Shown: positions 5,301 to 6,801 of the stretch, piece by piece
How positions within the stretch are numbered: position 1 is the stretch's first letter
Layout of the letters: each line of letters opens with the position of its first letter
Assembly (NCBI GenBank): GCA_001775355.1
Contig: MEWM01000144.1
Coordinates: 2,125 to 8,925 of the forward strand
Source: a candidate division Zixibacteria bacterium RBG_16_43_9
Lineage (GTDB): Bacteria; Zixibacteria; MSB-5A5; RBG-16-43-9
Direction of reading: 5' to 3'
Length of the DNA: 6,801 nucleotides
Made by a program: the position numbers and the translations under genes
The notes under the pieces: generated by a model
Database searches by the model: none
Told to the model about the DNA's origin: nothing
What the model saw: the letters and a program-made list of their open reading frames with translations, nothing else

Positions 5301-6801
5301 ATGTCTGAGAAGTTAAGGCCGATTTTAGAGATAGCAGAAGATCTCGGTTTAAAAGAGGATGAGCTGGAGCTGGACGGTAAGTATATTGCCAAAGTGTCTT
5401 TCAAGGTTCTGGAAAGATTAAAAGCCAGAAAGACAGGTAAATACATTTTCGTCACAGCTATCACCCCTACCCCGGCCGGAGAGGGGAAAACAGTTACTGC
5501 CATAGGTCTTTCTCAGGCTTTAAATAAAATCGGTAAAAAAACTATCTGCACTTTAAGGCAGCCATCTATGGGACCGTTATTTGGACTTAAAGGAGGTGCA
5601 ACTGGAGGAGGAAAAGCTCAGGTTCTTCCCAAAGAAGAGATAAATCTTCACTTTACTGGTGATTTTCATGCGGTCGGATATGCGCATAACCTCCTCTCCG
5701 CTATTCTGGACACTCATCTGCAAAAGGGGAACAAATTGTGCCTGGATATATCTGAGATTTTCTGGCCCAGGGTTGTGGATATAAATGACCGGGCTTTAAG
5801 GCATATCATCATTGGCTTAGGCGGTAAAGCTGATGGAATTCCCAGAGAATCTTATTTTGACATAACCCCTGCCAGTGAGGTTATGTCGATCCTGTCCTTG
5901 TCAGTTGATCTGGAGGATTTGAAAAAAAGGCTTTCCAGGATAACTGTGGGAATAGACCAGAATAAGAAAATGATAACTGCAGAGGATTTAAAATCTTCTG
6001 GCGCTATGGCTGTACTCTTGAAAAAAGCTTTTAACCCCAATTTAGTTCAGACCACAGAAGGAACCCCTGCTTTTATCCATACAGGACCTTTTGCCAATAT
6101 CTCCCACGGAAATTCCTCAGTTATAGCTGACCTTATATCTTTAAAGCTTTCAGACTACGTGGTGACCGAGTCAGGTTTTGGTGCTGACTGCGGAGCAGAA
6201 AAGTTAATGGACATAAAATGCCGCGAAAGTGGCCTTACTCCTGATTTAGCAGTTTTAGTTGCGACGGTCAAGAGCCTGATGATGCACGGGATAGGCATCT
6301 ATGATAAGAAAGCAGTTGATCAGGAGAACCTCGAAATACTGGAAAAAGGGTGCGGGAATTTGCAGAAACATATACAGAATCTTAAACTTTTCGGCCTTCC
6401 GGTTTTGGTGGCTATAAACCGTTTTCCTGAGGACAGCGAAGCCGAGCTTTCGCTTTTAAAGGAAAAATCGATCCAGGCAGGAGCAGATGACGTAGCAGTG
6501 GCAGAGATATTTGACAAAGGCGGAGAGGGCGGAACAGAATTAGCTGAAAAGGCTGTAAAATTATGCCAAAGAGGGTGCTGTTTTAATTTCCTGTACGAAG
6601 GTGGAGGGATAAAGGAAAAAATTGAAACCATCGCCAAAAAGATTTACGGAGCAGGCGAGGTGCTCTATTTCCCCTTAGCTGAGAAAAAGATCGACCTTTT
6701 CAAATCCTGGAGATTAGATTTTTTACCTATGTGCATAGCCAAGACCCCTTACTCTTTTTCGCACGATCCCAAGCTCAAAGGAAGACCTGAAAATTTTCGT
6801 C
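5301..6801 (+). CDS. fhs: Formate-tetrahydrofolate ligase (partial, C-terminus beyond the window)
   Basis: Makes 10-formyl-tetrahydrofolate from formate, ATP and tetrahydrofolate in the cytoplasm. It supplies purine and formyl-Met synthesis and, in acetogens, the Wood-Ljungdahl methyl branch. The reading frame is open for 500 codons to the right edge. The family is usually near 555 residues, so roughly 55 are missing. Visible marks: nucleotide loop TPTPAGEGKT (55-64), FGLKGGATGGGKAQVLP (94-110), INLHFTGDFHAV (114-125), AHNLLSA (128-134), DINDRALRHIIIGLGG (160-175), TTEGTPAFIHTGPFANISHG (251-270), SGFGADCGAEKLMDIKCR (291-308) and VATVKSLMMHG (320-330). The usual Tyr after the GGAxGGG run is Lys105 here. 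The ATG follows the nadE stop after one base, with only a weak AAAGAG (5288-5293) ahead, so translational coupling is likely. Other pathway genes are not visible, so its metabolic direction cannot be decided. Confidence 0.97.
   Translation, partial: MSEKLRPILEIAEDLGLKEDELELDGKYIAKVSFKVLERLKARKTGKYIFVTAITPTPAGEGKTVTAIGLSQALNKIGKKTICTLRQPSMGPLFGLKGGATGGGKAQVLPKEEINLHFTGDFHAVGYAHNLLSAILDTHLQKGNKLCLDISEIFWPRVVDINDRALRHIIIGLGGKADGIPRESYFDITPASEVMSILSLSVDLEDLKKRLSRITVGIDQNKKMITAEDLKSSGAMAVLLKKAFNPNLVQTTEGTPAFIHTGPFANISHGNSSVIADLISLKLSDYVVTESGFGADCGAEKLMDIKCRESGLTPDLAVLVATVKSLMMHGIGIYDKKAVDQENLEILEKGCGNLQKHIQNLKLFGLPVLVAINRFPEDSEAELSLLKEKSIQAGADDVAVAEIFDKGGEGGTELAEKAVKLCQRGCCFNFLYEGGGIKEKIETIAKKIYGAGEVLYFPLAEKKIDLFKSWRLDFLPMCIAKTPYSFSHDPKLKGRPENFR

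Noticed and set aside
6320..6637. 105-codon minus-strand open frame inside fhs
   Set aside because: It is antisense to strongly conserved fhs sequence. The peptide is Ser/Pro-rich, as expected from a shadow frame.

Overview
The window is a compact, one-directional stretch of bacterial chromosome. Five protein genes all lie on the + strand; the last runs off the right edge. By eye the base composition is moderately AT-rich, and AGA, AGG and ATA codons are common. The two exported proteins have classical signal peptides, and the genes are separated by small gaps full of palindromes. These traits and the gene content suggest an uncultured bacterial lineage of the FCB or candidate-phylum kind (for example Zixibacteria-like). 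That placement is a low-confidence impression, because no 16S or other marker gene is present.

Left part (1-2296): two genes for exported proteins. The first is a DUF1028 (Ntn-hydrolase-like) protein with two C-terminal TPR units. The second, 43 bp downstream, is a right-handed parallel beta-helix protein. They may be co-transcribed and would act outside the cytoplasm. No specific substrate can be read from either.

Middle (2297-3565): a 156-bp gap filled with four consecutive hairpins, then a monofunctional peptidoglycan glycosyltransferase (mtgA) anchored in the inner membrane. A 339-bp non-coding block follows, built from several unrelated palindromes and short direct repeats. It ends in a good sigma-70-type promoter and a Shine-Dalgarno site for the next gene.

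Right part (3566-6801): glutamine-dependent NAD+ synthetase (nadE) and formate-tetrahydrofolate ligase (fhs, 500 codons visible, C-terminus missing). They are separated by one base and are almost certainly one transcript with coupled translation. Both are ATP-dependent cytoplasmic enzymes of cofactor metabolism: NAD+ synthesis and one-carbon/folate activation.

The genes are recognisable members of known families, and I see no new multi-gene system. The most unusual content is in the two intergenic blocks. They hold dense arrays of different palindromes, including a tandem pair with compensating base changes and complementary loops, and short motifs shared between gaps. These look like dispersed repetitive palindromic elements.
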